From Clostridiaceae bacterium (lineage in GTDB: Bacteria; Bacillota; Clostridia; Clostridiales; Clostridiaceae), in contig JAQXTC010000015.1 of assembly GCA_029219285.1 (NCBI GenBank), forward strand, positions 1 to 36,329: a stretch of DNA of 36,329 nucleotides. The letters are read 5' to 3'. Made by a program: the position numbers and the translations under genes. This document shows positions 27,177 through 36,329 of the stretch, piece after piece (within the stretch, counting starts at the first letter, position 1; each line of letters starts with the position of its first letter). Below the pieces are notes generated by a model. That model searched no databases. It worked only from the letters and a program-made list of their open reading frames with translations, and was not told the origin of the DNA.

Positions 27177-29078
27177 ATGAACTTTAAGGATGAAGCAAAG
27201 TTCTTGAAAGATGTATTAGATGGTGATTTGAGCAAAGAATCTCAAATTAATGTGCTTTTTGAAATACTTGAAAATGTATTAGATAAAGGTGCTATTAGAG
27301 CTAGAACAGTAAAATTTAAGCTTCAAAAGTATGTAAATTCACCAAATGTGTGTGAAAGGATATATGCTTTAAATATGATTGCTTCCGATGGTAAAGGATT
27401 AGAAGTAATACCAAAGGAAGAAGAACTTGATAAAGTTCTAGAAGATACAGTTGATTGGATTTCTGAAAATATAGCAAGAAGATATATTCAAGGTAAGATT
27501 GAAGCAGAAGTTGAAAAATCAATTGTTGAAAAGCAAGAAAAGTATATTGATGAAGTAAAATTATCTGTAATCAAAAAACAAAAAGGTACAGAAAATAAGA
27601 AAACTAAAAAGAAGTATGATGATTTAGTAAAGTTAGATAGTAAGGTTACAAGCAAAAATATTATGAGCCTTTTAAGACCGGAGGAACTTTCGGAGATAGT
27701 TGGTCAAGAGAGAGCTGTTAAGTCTCTTTTATCAAAATTATCTTCACCATATCCTCAGCATATCATACTTTATGGACCTTCAGGAGTAGGTAAAACTACA
27801 GCTGCAAGACTTGCATTGAAGGAATCTAAGAAGTTATCTTATACTCCATTTGATGAAGATTCTAAGTTTGTTGAAGTTGATGGAACTACTTTAAGATGGG
27901 ATCCAAGAGAAATAACTAATCCATTATTAGGTTCAGTTCACGATCCAATATATCAAGGTAGTAAAAGAGATCTTGCTGAAATTGGAGTACCAGAACCAAA
28001 ACCAGGTTTAGTAACAGAAGCTCATGGTGGTATTTTGTTTATTGATGAAATAGGTGAGCTTGATACAATATTACAAAATAAATTATTAAAGGTTCTTGAA
28101 GATAAGAGAGTGGAATTTTCATCTTCTTATTATGATCCTGATGATGAAAATATTCCAAAGTATATCAAATATCTTTTTGATAACGGTGCACCTGCAGATT
28201 TTGTTTTAATTGGTGCAACTACAAGAGAACCAGGTGAAATAAATCCAGCGTTAAGATCAAGATGTACAGAAGTATATTTTGAACCACTGTCAGCTAAAGA
28301 TGTTCAACAAATAGTTGAAAATGCAGCTGAAAAGCTTAATGTTTCACTAGAAGAAGGTGTATCTGAACTTATAAGCAGATATACAATAGAAGGTAGAAAA
28401 GCGGTTAATATGCTTACAGATGCATATGGTTTTGCTTTATATAGTGAAAACAATGAGAATGCAGAAAATATTCAAATAAAGCTTAAAGATATAGAAGAGG
28501 TTATTTCTATCGGAAGATATGTTCCTCTTGAAAGAATTGATGAAGAAACAGAATATGAAGTAGGTCATGTTAATGGTCTAGGAGTAAGTGGATTTTTAGG
28601 ATCTACTATAGAAATTGAAGCAGCAGTATTCCCTGCTAAGAAAAAAGGCACTGGTACTGTTAGATTTAATGAGACAGCAGGATCAATGGCAAAAGATTCA
28701 GTATTTAATGCAGCTTCAGTAATTAGAAAATTAACTGATAAGGATATTAAAGATTATGATATACATGTAAATGTTGTTGGTGGAGGAAAGATTGATGGTC
28801 CTTCAGCAGGAGCAGCTATTACTATATGTGTAGTTAGTGCATTATTGAATAAACCACTTAGACAGGATATTGCTATTACCGGGGAAATATCATTAAGAGG
28901 TACAGTAAAACCTGTAGGTGGTATATTTGAAAAGGTATATGGAGCTAGAAGAAAAGGCATAAAGCTTGTTTTAGTTCCTAAAGAAAATGAAGCACAAATT
29001 CCAACTGGATTAACAGATATAGAAGTAAAGACTGTTAGTAAGATAGAAGAATTAATGGAAATAGTTTTTGAAAAATAG
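27177..29078 (+). CDS. lonC: ATP-dependent protease LonC (Lon family)
   Basis: Protein of 633 residues with an N-terminal helical region, an AAA+ module (Walker A GPSGVGKTTAA near 198-207, Walker B GGILFIDEIGELD near 284) and a Lon-type protease domain. The Ser-Lys dyad is visible as Ser543 in DGPSAGAA and Lys586 in GGIFEKVYGA. It lacks the large Lon N-domain and has an acidic insertion with SSSYYDPDDEN in the AAA+ part, both fitting the LonC/spore Lon C group of clostridia. GGAGG precedes the ATG. It stands between rplI and dnaB; the sporulation link is a family inference. Confidence 0.93.
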   Translation: MNFKDEAKFLKDVLDGDLSKESQINVLFEILENVLDKGAIRARTVKFKLQKYVNSPNVCERIYALNMIASDGKGLEVIPKEEELDKVLEDTVDWISENIARRYIQGKIEAEVEKSIVEKQEKYIDEVKLSVIKKQKGTENKKTKKKYDDLVKLDSKVTSKNIMSLLRPEELSEIVGQERAVKSLLSKLSSPYPQHIILYGPSGVGKTTAARLALKESKKLSYTPFDEDSKFVEVDGTTLRWDPREITNPLLGSVHDPIYQGSKRDLAEIGVPEPKPGLVTEAHGGILFIDEIGELDTILQNKLLKVLEDKRVEFSSSYYDPDDENIPKYIKYLFDNGAPADFVLIGATTREPGEINPALRSRCTEVYFEPLSAKDVQQIVENAAEKLNVSLEEGVSELISRYTIEGRKAVNMLTDAYGFALYSENNENAENIQIKLKDIEEVISIGRYVPLERIDEETEYEVGHVNGLGVSGFLGSTIEIEAAVFPAKKKGTGTVRFNETAGSMAKDSVFNAASVIRKLTDKDIKDYDIHVNVVGGGKIDGPSAGAAITICVVSALLNKPLRQDIAITGEISLRGTVKPVGGIFEKVYGARRKGIKLVLVPKENEAQIPTGLTDIEVKTVSKIEELMEIVFEK

Positions 29079-29093
29079 AATGGAGGGGTAATC

Positions 29094-30422
29094 TTGGATG
29101 AATCAGTAATGAGAAGTTTACCTCAAAGTATAGAAGCTGAGCAATCGGTAATAGGTTCAATGATTATAGATAAGAATGCTATTGTAAAAGTTGCAGAAAA
29201 GTTAGAAGAAAACGACTTTTATAGAGATGGACATAAAATTATCTTCAAAGCTATATCAGAAATGTTTAAAAATGATATGGCTGTGGACCTATTAACATTA
29301 TTAGAGTATCTAAAATCTAATGATCAATTAGAAAAGGCCGGAGGAGTAACTTATATTACAGAATTAAGTTCTTCCGTACCAACTACTGCAAACCTTTCTT
29401 CATATATAGAGATTGTTGAACAAAAATCAACATTAAGAAAGCTTATTAAAGCTTCAACATCTATTATTGAAGATAGTTACAATAAACAAGGAAAAGTAGC
29501 GGATGTACTTGATCATGCGGAAAAGAAAATTTTTGATATTGCCGAAAAAAGAAGCACAAGTGATTTTGAACCACTAAGTGTTGTACTTGAAAGAGGATTT
29601 TTAGAAATAGAAAGACTTTTCAATAACAAGGGTGAAATTACAGGTGTTGGTTCTGGAATTAGAGATTTAGATGCAAAGACATCAGGTTTCCAAAAAGGTG
29701 ATATGGTTCTTATTGCAGCCAGACCTTCTATGGGAAAAACAACATTTGCCCTTAATATAGCAGAAAATGCTGCTCTTAGAGAAGGTAAAAGTGTAGTTAT
29801 ATTTTCTCTGGAAATGTCTAAGGAACAGTTAGCATATAAGCTTTTGTGTTCTGAAGCTAATGTTGATATGCTTAAGCTTAGAACTGGTAATCTTGAAGAT
29901 AAAGACTGGGAAAACATTGCACGAGCAACAGGTCCTTTGTCAAAAGCTAAAATATACATAGATGATACTGCTGGTGTATCAGTAATGGAAATGAGATCTA
30001 AGTGTAGAAGATTAAAAATGGAATATGGAATAGATTTAATATTAATTGACTATCTTCAATTAATGTCAGGATCTAATCCAGATAATAGACAACAAGAAGT
30101 ATCTGAGATATCAAGATCTATAAAGGCATTAGCTAAAGAAATGCAGTGTCCAGTTATAGCTCTATCTCAGTTATCCCGTGCACCAGAACAAAGAGCAGAC
30201 CATAGACCAATGCTTTCTGACCTTAGAGAATCTGGGTCAATTGAGCAGGACGCTGACGTTGTTATGTTCCTTTATAGAGATGAATACTATGATAAGGAAA
30301 GTGAAGATAAAGGAATAGCAGAATGTATCATAGCTAAGCAAAGAAATGGCCCAGTAGGGACTGTTAAGATGGCATGGCTTGGTCAATTCAGTAAATTTGG
30401 TGATCTGGATATAGGTCATTAA
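29094..30422 (+). CDS. dnaB: Replicative DNA helicase DnaB
   Basis: Hexameric 5'-3' helicase at the fork (DnaC in B. subtilis naming). The start is TTG 29094 (MDESVMRSLPQSIEAEQSVIGSM) with GGAGGGG five bases upstream. The 442 residues match the family, with the N-terminal collar domain (to about 150) and a RecA-like domain. That domain has Walker A ARPSMGKTTFALN, FSLEMSKEQL, Walker B LILIDYLQLM and SGSIEQDADVVMFLYRDE. No intein is present. It ends the MazG-like-to-dnaB unit at a bidirectional terminator. Confidence 0.98.
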   Translation: MDESVMRSLPQSIEAEQSVIGSMIIDKNAIVKVAEKLEENDFYRDGHKIIFKAISEMFKNDMAVDLLTLLEYLKSNDQLEKAGGVTYITELSSSVPTTANLSSYIEIVEQKSTLRKLIKASTSIIEDSYNKQGKVADVLDHAEKKIFDIAEKRSTSDFEPLSVVLERGFLEIERLFNNKGEITGVGSGIRDLDAKTSGFQKGDMVLIAARPSMGKTTFALNIAENAALREGKSVVIFSLEMSKEQLAYKLLCSEANVDMLKLRTGNLEDKDWENIARATGPLSKAKIYIDDTAGVSVMEMRSKCRRLKMEYGIDLILIDYLQLMSGSNPDNRQQEVSEISRSIKALAKEMQCPVIALSQLSRAPEQRADHRPMLSDLRESGSIEQDADVVMFLYRDEYYDKESEDKGIAECIIAKQRNGPVGTVKMAWLGQFSKFGDLDIGH

Positions 30423-30423
30423 T

Positions 30424-30463
30424 ATAAAAAGGTATTGCATTTTGAATTGCAATACCTTTTTTT
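30424..30463. terminator. Bidirectional terminator between dnaB and the chemoreceptor gene
   Basis: AAAAAGGTATTGCA (30426-30439) and TGCAATACCTTTTT (30448-30461) form a perfect 14-bp stem with T-tracts on both strands. Confidence 0.93.
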
Positions 30464-30473
30464 GTATTTATAT

Positions 30474-32639
30474 TTACTTTAATGTAAATGAATCAACCAA
30501 AGTATAAAGAGTTTCAGATGCATTTTCTAAAATCTTAGTAGAAAGATTCAAATTGTTAATCTCATATAATATTTCATTAACTGAATCAAGTGATTCCTTA
30601 CTCTCTTTAGAAGTATTTTTAGTAGATAGCTTAATCTTATTTGCCAAACTATTTATATTAGACATAACTTCATTAAAGTTTTTGTTTTCATTTTGAATAA
30701 GAGTTGATATTGAATTTATTGAGTTAGATAATACATTAATATCTGAATTAATATTTTCAAATGAATCTATAGTATTTTTTACGCTCATTCGTGAAATATT
30801 AATTTTTTTAGTCATTTTTTCAGCATAATTAAAAGTTGTTTCAGTTTCAGATTTGACAGTATTGATTACATCAGTGATTGACTTTGTTGCCTCTTGTGTT
30901 TGAAGAGCAAGTTTTGAAATTTCATCAGCTACTACGGCAAATCCTTTTCCTGCTTCTCCGGCTCTAGCAGATTCTATTGATGCATTTAATGATAGTAATT
31001 GAGTCTGTTGGCTAATATTATTTATTAAATTTATTACATCTGTAATTTTATTTGAATTGTCTTTAAGTATATTTATAGAATTTACAGTACTTTCGATAGT
31101 TGAAGTAAGATCATTCATATTACTAAGTACGTCGTTTGATAATCCTTTGGCAGTAGAAGCATTGCTATTTGTAGAACTTATTAGTGATACTATTTCTGAA
31201 ATAAAATTATTCATTTCATCTATTGAATCTGAAATTTGAGAAAAGTTATTTCGTGTATTTTGAAATACCGAATTTTGATATTCAGCATTTTCTAATAAAT
31301 TAACAACAGTACTTTGTATATCATCCATGCCATTTTTTACATTGTTACTTATTGAAGAAACTAAACTTATTGATTTTTTTGTTGCTGTTGAAGATTCTTT
31401 TACTCTAGATAACATGTGCATTTGATTGTTTATAAATTTGTTAAACCATTTAGATAATTCACCTACTTCATCAGAAGATAATTTATGAACTCTACTTGTT
31501 AAATCACCTTCTCCTTCGGCCATATTTTCAAGTATATTAATAGTTGAACTTAAAGGCTTTGTGATAATATTTCGTGATGCAAAAAAGGTGATTATGCTTA
31601 AACAAATCCAACAGATTATTGTACAGATTATATTTTGTTTTGAGAAGTAGTTATTTGTTATGTAATTAATGAAGAACAAAGCAGCTCCTGAGCAGGAGAT
31701 TGTTAAAGGAAGCTTTAAATCAATACTAGTAAATTTGTAGAGTTCATCTATATCAGCTTCACACATCATTCCCCAAACTTCATCACAGTTAGGTGGGGTT
31801 ATTAATACACCTTTACCACCAACCATTATATGTCTATAGTCAGGATAACCGGGCCAACTATCAAGGTTTTCTCCGTTATCTATTGTGTTTTTTATACCTG
31901 TATGAAGTTCATTTGTTTCAGGATCTGTAAATATTATTTCAAATTCTGTATGTTTTTCTATCTTAACTATTCCGTATTTTTTTGTTTTAATACCTGCTTT
32001 TAAATTATCACCTAATGTGAAGGTATCATCTTCAAATCTACTTCTTGATAATGCAGTACCTTTAGGAATATTTCTATTGGATTTAACCATGAATAGATAG
32101 TTATCACCAGAATCTTTATAAATATGAGTGTCTTCATCCTGGATTACATTGCTCATATCATCATTTAACACTCGTGCACAGAGAATTTGTAATTCATTAT
32201 TTTTATTTCTGCAAGGAATTGAAAACATTAATGTAACTTCATCGTAAAAGTGTTTTGAAGTTAAATCAATATCTAATGTGTTTTTATCAATATAAGGTCC
32301 ATACATTAATGGTTGTTCCTTTAGCCCACGTTCTAAGTTAGGTAAAAAACTCATATCTAAACCTATATGCTTATTACAAGATGAAATAGTAACTATACCT
32401 TCATGGTTTATTATGAATAATTCACAAAAATCCGAATGTTTTTTAATTGCTTCTTCAAGAAAGCTATTGATTGTTGTATCACTATTAAGAAGTAAAAGAG
32501 AATTTTTGATATTGTCTAATTGATTCCATTTGTCATTAAACCAGGTATCTAAGGCTCTTTTTCTGCCATTAGCAATTCCATCAAATACTTTGCGATAGTG
32601 ATTCCTTAAGTTTTTGTTTAATAAATACTTTACTTTCAT
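30474..32639 (-). CDS. Methyl-accepting chemotaxis protein with atypical topology
   Basis: Protein of 721 residues. The C-terminal half (about 410-721) is a chemoreceptor signalling domain with the conserved hairpin tip [29 protein letters not shown], which contacts CheA and CheW. A HAMP domain spans about 356-410 ([26 protein letters not shown]). Only two membrane helices are seen, close together at about 308-328 and 335-355. The about 300 residues before them start with a basic, non-signal-like [20 protein letters not shown] and hold a Cache-like region ([32 protein letters not shown]). This places the sensor region in the cytoplasm, unless it is exported without a signal. The ligand is unknown. 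GGGAGGAGGGGG precedes the ATG. It stands alone between dnaB and purA. Confidence 0.92.
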   Translation of the reverse strand: MKVKYLLNKNLRNHYRKVFDGIANGRKRALDTWFNDKWNQLDNIKNSLLLLNSDTTINSFLEEAIKKHSDFCELFIINHEGIVTISSCNKHIGLDMSFLPNLERGLKEQPLMYGPYIDKNTLDIDLTSKHFYDEVTLMFSIPCRNKNNELQILCARVLNDDMSNVIQDEDTHIYKDSGDNYLFMVKSNRNIPKGTALSRSRFEDDTFTLGDNLKAGIKTKKYGIVKIEKHTEFEIIFTDPETNELHTGIKNTIDNGENLDSWPGYPDYRHIMVGGKGVLITPPNCDEVWGMMCEADIDELYKFTSIDLKLPLTISCSGAALFFINYITNNYFSKQNIICTIICWICLSIITFFASRNIITKPLSSTINILENMAEGEGDLTSRVHKLSSDEVGELSKWFNKFINNQMHMLSRVKESSTATKKSISLVSSISNNVKNGMDDIQSTVVNLLENAEYQNSVFQNTRNNFSQISDSIDEMNNFISEIVSLISSTNSNASTAKGLSNDVLSNMNDLTSTIESTVNSINILKDNSNKITDVINLINNISQQTQLLSLNASIESARAGEAGKGFAVVADEISKLALQTQEATKSITDVINTVKSETETTFNYAEKMTKKINISRMSVKNTIDSFENINSDINVLSNSINSISTLIQNENKNFNEVMSNINSLANKIKLSTKNTSKESKESLDSVNEILYEINNLNLSTKILENASETLYTLVDSFTLK

Positions 32640-32669
32640 AAACGTCCCCCTCCTCCCATTATTAGGTTA

Positions 32670-32678
32670 ATTATACCA
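32670..32678 (-). promoter_or_regulatory. Extended -10 promoter of the chemoreceptor gene
   Basis: On the minus strand TGGTATAAT is a perfect extended -10 about 30 bases before the start. A palindrome (AATACAATTGTATT, 32683-32696) covers the -35 side and may be an operator. Confidence 0.6.
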
Positions 32679-32856
32679 GTAAAATACAATTGTATTCTGA
32701 TAAATAATATTTTCTTTATATAATAAAGAATGTATTGGCTTAAGTACACGTTTTAAAAGTGTTTTGATTAATAAAATAAGTAAATATCAATTTATCAACA
32801 TGAAAGTATGCAACGAACCTTCTTGATAATAAAGTTATAAATATTCGACTTATGTA

Positions 32857-34207
<1,351 letters not shown>

Positions 34208-34222
34208 TTCCGACTGCTTTGC

Positions 34223-34251
34223 TTGACATTAAATATTGAATAAAATATAAT
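34223..34251 (+). promoter_or_regulatory. Promoter of the DUF1858 gene
   Basis: Perfect TTGACA (34223-34228), 17-base spacer, perfect TATAAT (34246-34251), 46 bases before the start. Confidence 0.9.
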
Positions 34252-34297
34252 TTTTATAAGATAATAAAATTAGATAGCAAAAAAAGAGGTGAACACC

Positions 34298-34480
34298 ATG
34301 ATAACTAAGGACATGACAATTGGAGAAGTTATTAGAATAGATGCTAGTAAGGCAGAAGTATTAATGAGCTTTGGTATGGGTTGTGTTGGTTGTCCATCTG
34401 CACAAGCAGAAACTATCGAAGAAGCTGCTATGGTACATGGATTAAACCTAGACGCACTAATGGAAGCATTAAATAAGTAA
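34298..34480 (+). CDS. DUF1858 domain protein (hybrid-cluster-associated redox disulfide type)
   Basis: Protein of 60 residues: [44 protein letters not shown]. The motif [10 protein letters not shown] carries a CxxC pair typical of the family named for its association with hybrid-cluster proteins. The start ATG at 34298 has GAGGTG at a 6-base spacing; the track GTG lies in that site. It has its own full-consensus promoter and terminator, so it is an independent, probably well-expressed gene. No hybrid-cluster protein gene is nearby. The exact role is unknown; a thiol redox function is inferred. Confidence 0.88.
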   Translation: MITKDMTIGEVIRIDASKAEVLMSFGMGCVGCPSAQAETIEEAAMVHGLNLDALMEALNK

Positions 34481-34486
34481 GTTAGG

Positions 34487-34517
34487 AAAGATGAACTTTT
34501 ATAGTTCATCTTTTTTT
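34487..34517 (+). terminator. DUF1858 gene terminator
   Basis: AAAGATGAAC (34487-34496) pairs with GTTCATCTTT (34504-34513) around TTTTATA, followed by T residues. Confidence 0.92.
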
Positions 34518-34545
34518 ATAAAGAAAATTACATCAAGTAACAAGA

Positions 34546-34571
34546 ATATTATGTGATTATTAACATAATAT
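34546..34571. repeat. Inverted repeat upstream of the DUF819 gene (possible operator)
   Basis: ATATTATGT (34546-34554) and ACATAATAT (34563-34571) are perfect complements with an 8-base spacer. They end 11 bases before the extended -10 TGCTACAAT at 34582-34590. The position over the -35 side suggests a regulator binding site. Confidence 0.5.
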
Positions 34572-34581
34572 GATTTAAGTG

Positions 34582-34590
34582 TGCTACAAT
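34582..34590 (+). promoter_or_regulatory. Probable extended -10 promoter of the DUF819 gene
   Basis: TGCTACAAT, about 35 bases before the DUF819 ATG. GCTAC and GTAGC form a small dyad across it (34583-34597). The -35 is unclear. Confidence 0.45.
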
Positions 34591-34625
34591 AAGTAGCATA
34601 GAAATTATGAAGGAGGAAGTGTGTT

Positions 34626-35837
34626 ATGGATACACTTATTAGTGCTGATAATACGTGGGCTTTGTTATCGATTATGTGTGGTTCTGTTGCTATATCAATA
34701 TGGCTTGAACAGAAATATCAATGGGCTTCTAAAATTTCAGGCGCTATATTGGCACTTATATTTGCACTTGTATTTACTAATTTAAATATAATACCAACAA
34801 GTTGTGAGTTATATGATAATGTTATATGGGGATTTGCAGTGCCACTTGCAATTCCATTATTACTTTTACAATGTAATATAAAAAAGATTTGGAAAGAAAC
34901 AGGTCGTTTACTTATTCTATTTTTAATTGGAGCAGTAGGATCATGTTGTGGGGCAGTTCTTGGTTACTTTTTATTAAGAGGTAATATAAATGAATTGAAT
35001 GGATTAGCTGCTATGATGACAGGGTCATATATAGGTGGAGGAATAAACTTTACAGCATTAGCAGATGCATTTAAAGTTTCAGGAACTATGATTTCAGCCA
35101 CAACGGTAGCAGATAATTTAGTAACTGCAACATCTATGTTTTTGTTACTTACAATTCCTGCTGTAGGGTTCTTTAAAAAACATTTTAAACATCCTCATAT
35201 TGATGAAGTGGAGAGAGAAAGTAATTCGGGAAATAATGAAAATGCAGCAGCTGCATATTGGTCTAAGAAAGAGATTTCATTAAAAGATATTGCAATTAAC
35301 TTTGCTTATGCATCTATAGTTGTAACAGTATCAAAATTAATAGCAGAAGGACTTTCAAATATTATTCCTACAGGTAATATAATACTTAATATGTGTAATA
35401 CTTTCTTTGGAAGTCAATATATTTGGATAACAACAATTTCTATTATTATTGCAGCTATTTTTGAAAAGCAAATTGAAGAACTTTCAGGTTATACAGAACT
35501 TGGAACATATTTAATATATTTATTTTTCTTTGTAATAGGTGTACCTGCATCAATTGCTATGATAATAGAAAATGCACCGTTACTATTTGTATTCACACTT
35601 ATAATTGCAGTAGTAAATATGATTTTCTGTTTTATTGGTGGTAAGCTTTTAAAATTTAATCTTGAAGATATAGTATTAGCTTCAAATGCTAATATAGGTG
35701 GACCTACAACAGCTGTAGCTATGGCAATTTCTAAAGGTTGGACAAAGTTAGTTGGACCTATAATGCTTATAGGAACGTTAGGATATGTAATAGGAACTTA
35801 CTTTGGAATTATTGTTGGAAGTCTATTAGGAGCTTAA
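34626..35837 (+). CDS. DUF819 family integral membrane protein (YjcL-like)
   Basis: Protein of 403 residues with about ten hydrophobic helices, at roughly 8-28, 35-56, 64-83, 92-115, 152-180, 220-240, 265-285, 293-320, 323-347 and 375-402. Two glycine-rich repeats, MMTGSYIGGGINFTALADA and ASNANIGGPTTAVAMA, sit in matching halves, suggesting inverted-repeat transporter architecture. DUF819 members are uncharacterised transporters or permeases. AAGGAGG precedes the ATG. It has its own promoter region and terminator. The substrate cannot be told from sequence. Confidence 0.88.
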   Translation: MDTLISADNTWALLSIMCGSVAISIWLEQKYQWASKISGAILALIFALVFTNLNIIPTSCELYDNVIWGFAVPLAIPLLLLQCNIKKIWKETGRLLILFLIGAVGSCCGAVLGYFLLRGNINELNGLAAMMTGSYIGGGINFTALADAFKVSGTMISATTVADNLVTATSMFLLLTIPAVGFFKKHFKHPHIDEVERESNSGNNENAAAAYWSKKEISLKDIAINFAYASIVVTVSKLIAEGLSNIIPTGNIILNMCNTFFGSQYIWITTISIIIAAIFEKQIEELSGYTELGTYLIYLFFFVIGVPASIAMIIENAPLLFVFTLIIAVVNMIFCFIGGKLLKFNLEDIVLASNANIGGPTTAVAMAISKGWTKLVGPIMLIGTLGYVIGTYFGIIVGSLLGA

Positions 35838-35853
35838 TTAAATAATATAAATA

Positions 35854-35892
35854 AAAAAGAGTAGCTTTAAGTTTTTTAGAGCTACTCTTTTT
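35854..35892 (+). terminator. DUF819 gene terminator (also the intron target)
   Basis: AAAAAGAGTAGCT (35854-35866) pairs with AGCTACTCTTTTT (35880-35892) around a T-rich loop. The group II intron begins one base after this stem and T-tract. Confidence 0.93.
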
Positions 35893-35893
35893 G

Positions 35894-36329
35894 GTGCGCC
35901 CAGCATGGGCGTGCACTAATCGGTGAAAGTCCGTAACGGGGGCTGATAGTGCCAACCGTATAGCTTAAGACAAGGGTGTCCGTCGTGAGGCGGAATCTGA
36001 AGGAAGTCGGCGGCAAAGCTTTGGTCTGAGGTACACGAACTACATTTGAGGCTGATGTCTATGGGTAAGCTTGCAAAACAAAGCAAAGCCCTATAACTAT
36101 CCGAAATAGACAGAGTAAATGTAGCAGATAGATGAAGTGAAAGTGCACGTTCTTACCTGGGGAGGTCTGATAATATATCAATTAGTAGATGAAATTTCGA
36201 AATTGATAACCTATATAGTGATATATAGTTGAATTATCAGAAGTCAGCAGACGTCATAGTACCCGAGCTAATCGCGATAGCGGAGGGAAGGACTGAACAT
36301 TAGAAGGTTTACAACTTTGATAAATCTAA
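35894..36329 (+). mobile_element. Group II intron, bacterial class C (IIC), 5' part, cut by window end
   Basis: The sequence starts GTGCGCCCAGCATGGGCGTG, the group II 5' splice-site consensus with the first domain I stem. It then follows the domain I-III blocks I recall from the Oceanobacillus iheyensis IIC intron: CAAGGGTGTCCGT, GAATCTGAAGGAAG, GGTCTGAGG, ACACGAACT, ACAGAGTAAATG, TTCTTACC with GGGGAGGTCTG, and CAGAAGTCAGCAGACGTCATAGTACC. It sits directly behind an intrinsic terminator, the known target of class C introns. The reverse transcriptase gene in domain IV must begin near or beyond 36329 and is not visible. No gene is interrupted. Confidence 0.88.

Noticed and set aside
28874-28890. 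Noc-binding site (ATTACCGGGGAAAT resembles ATTTCCCGGGAAAT)
   Set aside because: Two mismatches break the palindrome, and the bases encode the conserved AITGEIS of lonC.
29513-29959. 148-residue ORF antisense to dnaB
   Set aside because: Shadow of the dnaB reading frame; no family features or start signal.
34546-34571. Rex or Crp/Fnr operator upstream of DUF819
   Set aside because: Half-sites resemble these (TGTGA, TAACA), but the spacing is four rather than six bases, so no known regulator is assigned.

Overview
This window is the replication-origin region of a low-GC, spore-forming Firmicute, most probably a Clostridium sensu stricto species. The evidence is a strongly AT-rich sequence, the full clostridial oriC gene order, typical GGAGG ribosome-binding sites, sporulation-associated genes (yyaC and a LonC-type protease) and clostridial small families (DUF4446, DUF951, DUF3343, RemB). 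I cannot name the species from the sequence alone.

Layout. Positions 1-42 are the 5' end of a leftward 16S rRNA gene, followed upstream by its leader and promoter(s), an unexplained structured element (about 445-535) and the gyrA terminator. The leftward block (691-9543) is dnaA-dnaN-yaaA-recF-remB-gyrB-gyrA, reading away from the origin. The origin is bipartite: one DnaA-box cluster lies upstream of dnaA (9660-9965), and a second lies between dnaA and dnaN (7926-8173) and carries a DnaA-trio/unwinding element. The rightward block starts with rpmH-rnpA-yidD-yidC-jag (ribosome, RNase P and membrane insertion). It continues with mnmE-mnmG-rsmG (tRNA and rRNA modification) and noc-parA-parB-DUF4446 (chromosome segregation, with one parS after parB). 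A short leftward insert, csd-yyaC, carries the second parS inside csd. Rightward transcription then resumes with DUF3343-mscS-DUF951, rpsF-ssb-rpsR under a probable S6:S18 autoregulatory leader, and MazG-like-gdpP-rplI-lonC-dnaB. A leftward chemoreceptor gene, purA, a DUF1858 gene and a DUF819 membrane protein gene follow. The window ends inside the 5' part of a group IIC intron inserted directly behind the DUF819 terminator.

How it works together. Almost all of the content is core machinery for starting and running replication (DnaA, DnaN, DnaB, SSB, RecF, gyrase), segregating the origin (ParA, ParB, Noc, parS) and building ribosomes. Both replichores are co-oriented with transcription away from oriC, apart from the small csd-yyaC and chemoreceptor inserts.

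I found no CRISPR array, prophage, toxin-antitoxin pair or defence island, and no clearly undescribed multi-gene system. The items most worth a second look are the chemoreceptor with its sensor region ahead of the membrane hairpin, the 16-bp hairpin that hides the yyaC ribosome-binding site, the structured element between gyrA and the rRNA operon, the DnaA-trio element, the mini-ORF between dnaN and yaaA, and the terminator-targeting group IIC intron.
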